Source: Candidatus Electronema nielsenii (GTDB taxonomy: Bacteria; Desulfobacterota; Desulfobulbia; Desulfobulbales; Desulfobulbaceae). From it: 5,499 nucleotides of DNA. The stretch covers positions 1 to 5,499 of the forward strand of contig JAGIXO010000107.1 of the NCBI GenBank assembly GCA_026122915.1. Direction: 5' to 3'. Shown here one piece after another: positions 4,696 to 5,499 of the stretch (the stretch's first letter is position 1; the number at the start of each line of letters is the position of its first letter). Below the pieces are notes generated by a model that was not told where the DNA came from, made no database searches, and worked only from the letters and a program-made list of their open reading frames with translations. A program made the position numbers and the translations under genes.

Positions 4696-5499
4696 TCAGT
4701 GTTCGTTTTTTGCACCGGCACTGCGCGAGGTAATGAAGCTGGCCGCAATGGATAATGCCAGAATCAGTCCGACAATACCAAGGGCAATCCCAACCGGAAT
4801 CTTGTAGATGTCGAGCAGTAACATCTTTACGCCAATGAACATCAGGATGACTGCCAGCCCGTACTTGAGCAGATGAAAACGCTCTGCCATATCAGCAAGC
4901 AGGAAATACATGGCTCGCAAACCGAGGATGGCGAAAATGTTGGAGGTAAAAACGATGAAGGGGTCGTTGGTCACAGCAAAAATGGCAGGAATTGAATCGG
5001 CTGCAAAGATCAAGTCTGTTGCCTCGATCAACATCAGAACAACGAACATCGGGGTGGCGTAACGCACACCTTCCTTGAGCACAAAAAATTGCTCTCCGTG
5101 GTATTCATTGGTGATCTTCATGTGACCGCGCATCCAGCGCAGAAGAGGATTTTGCTCCAGATCAGGCTCGTGACTAGAAAAAATCAGCATCTTTACGCCA
5201 GTCAGTACAAGGAAGAGACCGAAGATGTACAAAATCCAATGAAACTTGGCGAGCAGCATCGCCCCGATGAAAATCAGCACGGCACGCATTATAATGGCAC
5301 CCAGCACGCCGTACAGCAACACTCGCTTCTGGAAGGCCGGAGGCACCGCAAAAAAGCCAAATAAGGTAATCCAGATGAAGACATTATCGACCGCTAACGA
5401 TTTTTCAATCAGATAACCGGTGAGATATTCCAGAGCCTTTTTGTTAGCAATCTCTCGCCCAAAGCTACTGTCAAGATACCACCAAAAGCCACCGCAAAA
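4696..5499 (-). CDS. TerC/Alx family integral membrane protein, N-terminus outside the window
   Basis: The frame is open from the right edge to the TGA at 4698-4696, giving 267 visible residues. The GTG at 5346 is internal: the 51 codons before it encode a conserved TerC segment, with ALEYLTGYLIEKSLAVDN at visible residues 22-39 followed by a membrane helix. Several further hydrophobic helices follow. They include the second acidic motif, IEATDLIFAADSIPAIFAVT, whose aspartates are thought to bind metal in the membrane, and then DPFIVFTSNIFAILGLRAMYF. Proteins of this family (E. coli Alx, TerC) are linked to manganese export or metal supply to secreted proteins, and some to tellurite resistance. 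No ter cluster surrounds this gene, so tellurite resistance is not implied. The first part of the protein and any upstream riboswitch lie outside the window. Confidence 0.93.
   Translation of the reverse strand, partial: FCGGFWWYLDSSFGREIANKKALEYLTGYLIEKSLAVDNVFIWITLFGFFAVPPAFQKRVLLYGVLGAIIMRAVLIFIGAMLLAKFHWILYIFGLFLVLTGVKMLIFSSHEPDLEQNPLLRWMRGHMKITNEYHGEQFFVLKEGVRYATPMFVVLMLIEATDLIFAADSIPAIFAVTNDPFIVFTSNIFAILGLRAMYFLLADMAERFHLLKYGLAVILMFIGVKMLLLDIYKIPVGIALGIVGLILALSIAASFITSRSAGAKNEH

Noticed and set aside
4696..5346. The GTG at 5346 as the true start of the TerC-family protein
   Set aside because: The 51 in-frame codons before it encode the conserved GYLIEKSLAVDN region, so the protein continues beyond the right edge.
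1..5499. CRISPR arrays, insertion sequences, tRNA or rRNA genes
   Set aside because: No spaced direct repeats, terminal inverted repeats with a transposase, or recognisable RNA gene was seen on either strand.

Overview
The window reads as an ordinary chromosomal stretch from a Gram-negative bacterium that makes Kdo-containing lipopolysaccharide. The gene set (a UPF0280/ApbE-like protein, a kdsA-kdsC-lptC operon whose KdsA carries the metal-site cysteine, and a secreted DUF1566 protein) and the mid-range base composition suggest a sulfate-reducer-like Desulfobacterota, perhaps of the Desulfobulbaceae kind. That placement is inference from protein style only; there is no rRNA or other marker gene here.

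Layout from left to right. (1) The 3' part of a UPF0280-family gene runs on the + strand and enters from the left edge. (2) Converging with it is a compact minus-strand operon, kdsA-kdsC-lptC (2789 down to 750), with overlapping start and stop codons. It has a good sigma70-type promoter at 2857-2885, insulated upstream by two minus-strand intrinsic terminators (2900-2931 and 2970-3006). (3) yqgE/algH (minus, 3598-3047) follows, with a strong Shine-Dalgarno. (4) A 323-bp intergenic region (3599-3921) holds back-to-back promoters that share a palindromic -35 region, a possible 28-codon ORF and a further + strand promoter. (5) A secreted DUF1566-domain protein (plus, 3922-4524) carries a small tandem repeat, an unusual cysteine cluster and a run of NNY codons near its C-terminus. 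(6) A TerC-family membrane protein gene (minus) runs off the right edge and ends in a clear terminator at 4640-4674.

How the genes work together: KdsA makes Kdo-8-phosphate and KdsC dephosphorylates it to Kdo, the inner-core sugar of LPS. LptC is the inner-membrane-anchored, periplasmic part of the Lpt bridge that exports the finished LPS. The operon therefore links Kdo supply to LPS export, but it stops after lptC, without the lptA and lptB that often follow. The other genes have no evident functional link to it.

No complete undescribed system is visible. The item most worth checking is the DUF1566 gene: its C-terminal codon pattern resembles the variable region of a diversity-generating retroelement target, although no reverse transcriptase or template repeat lies inside the window.
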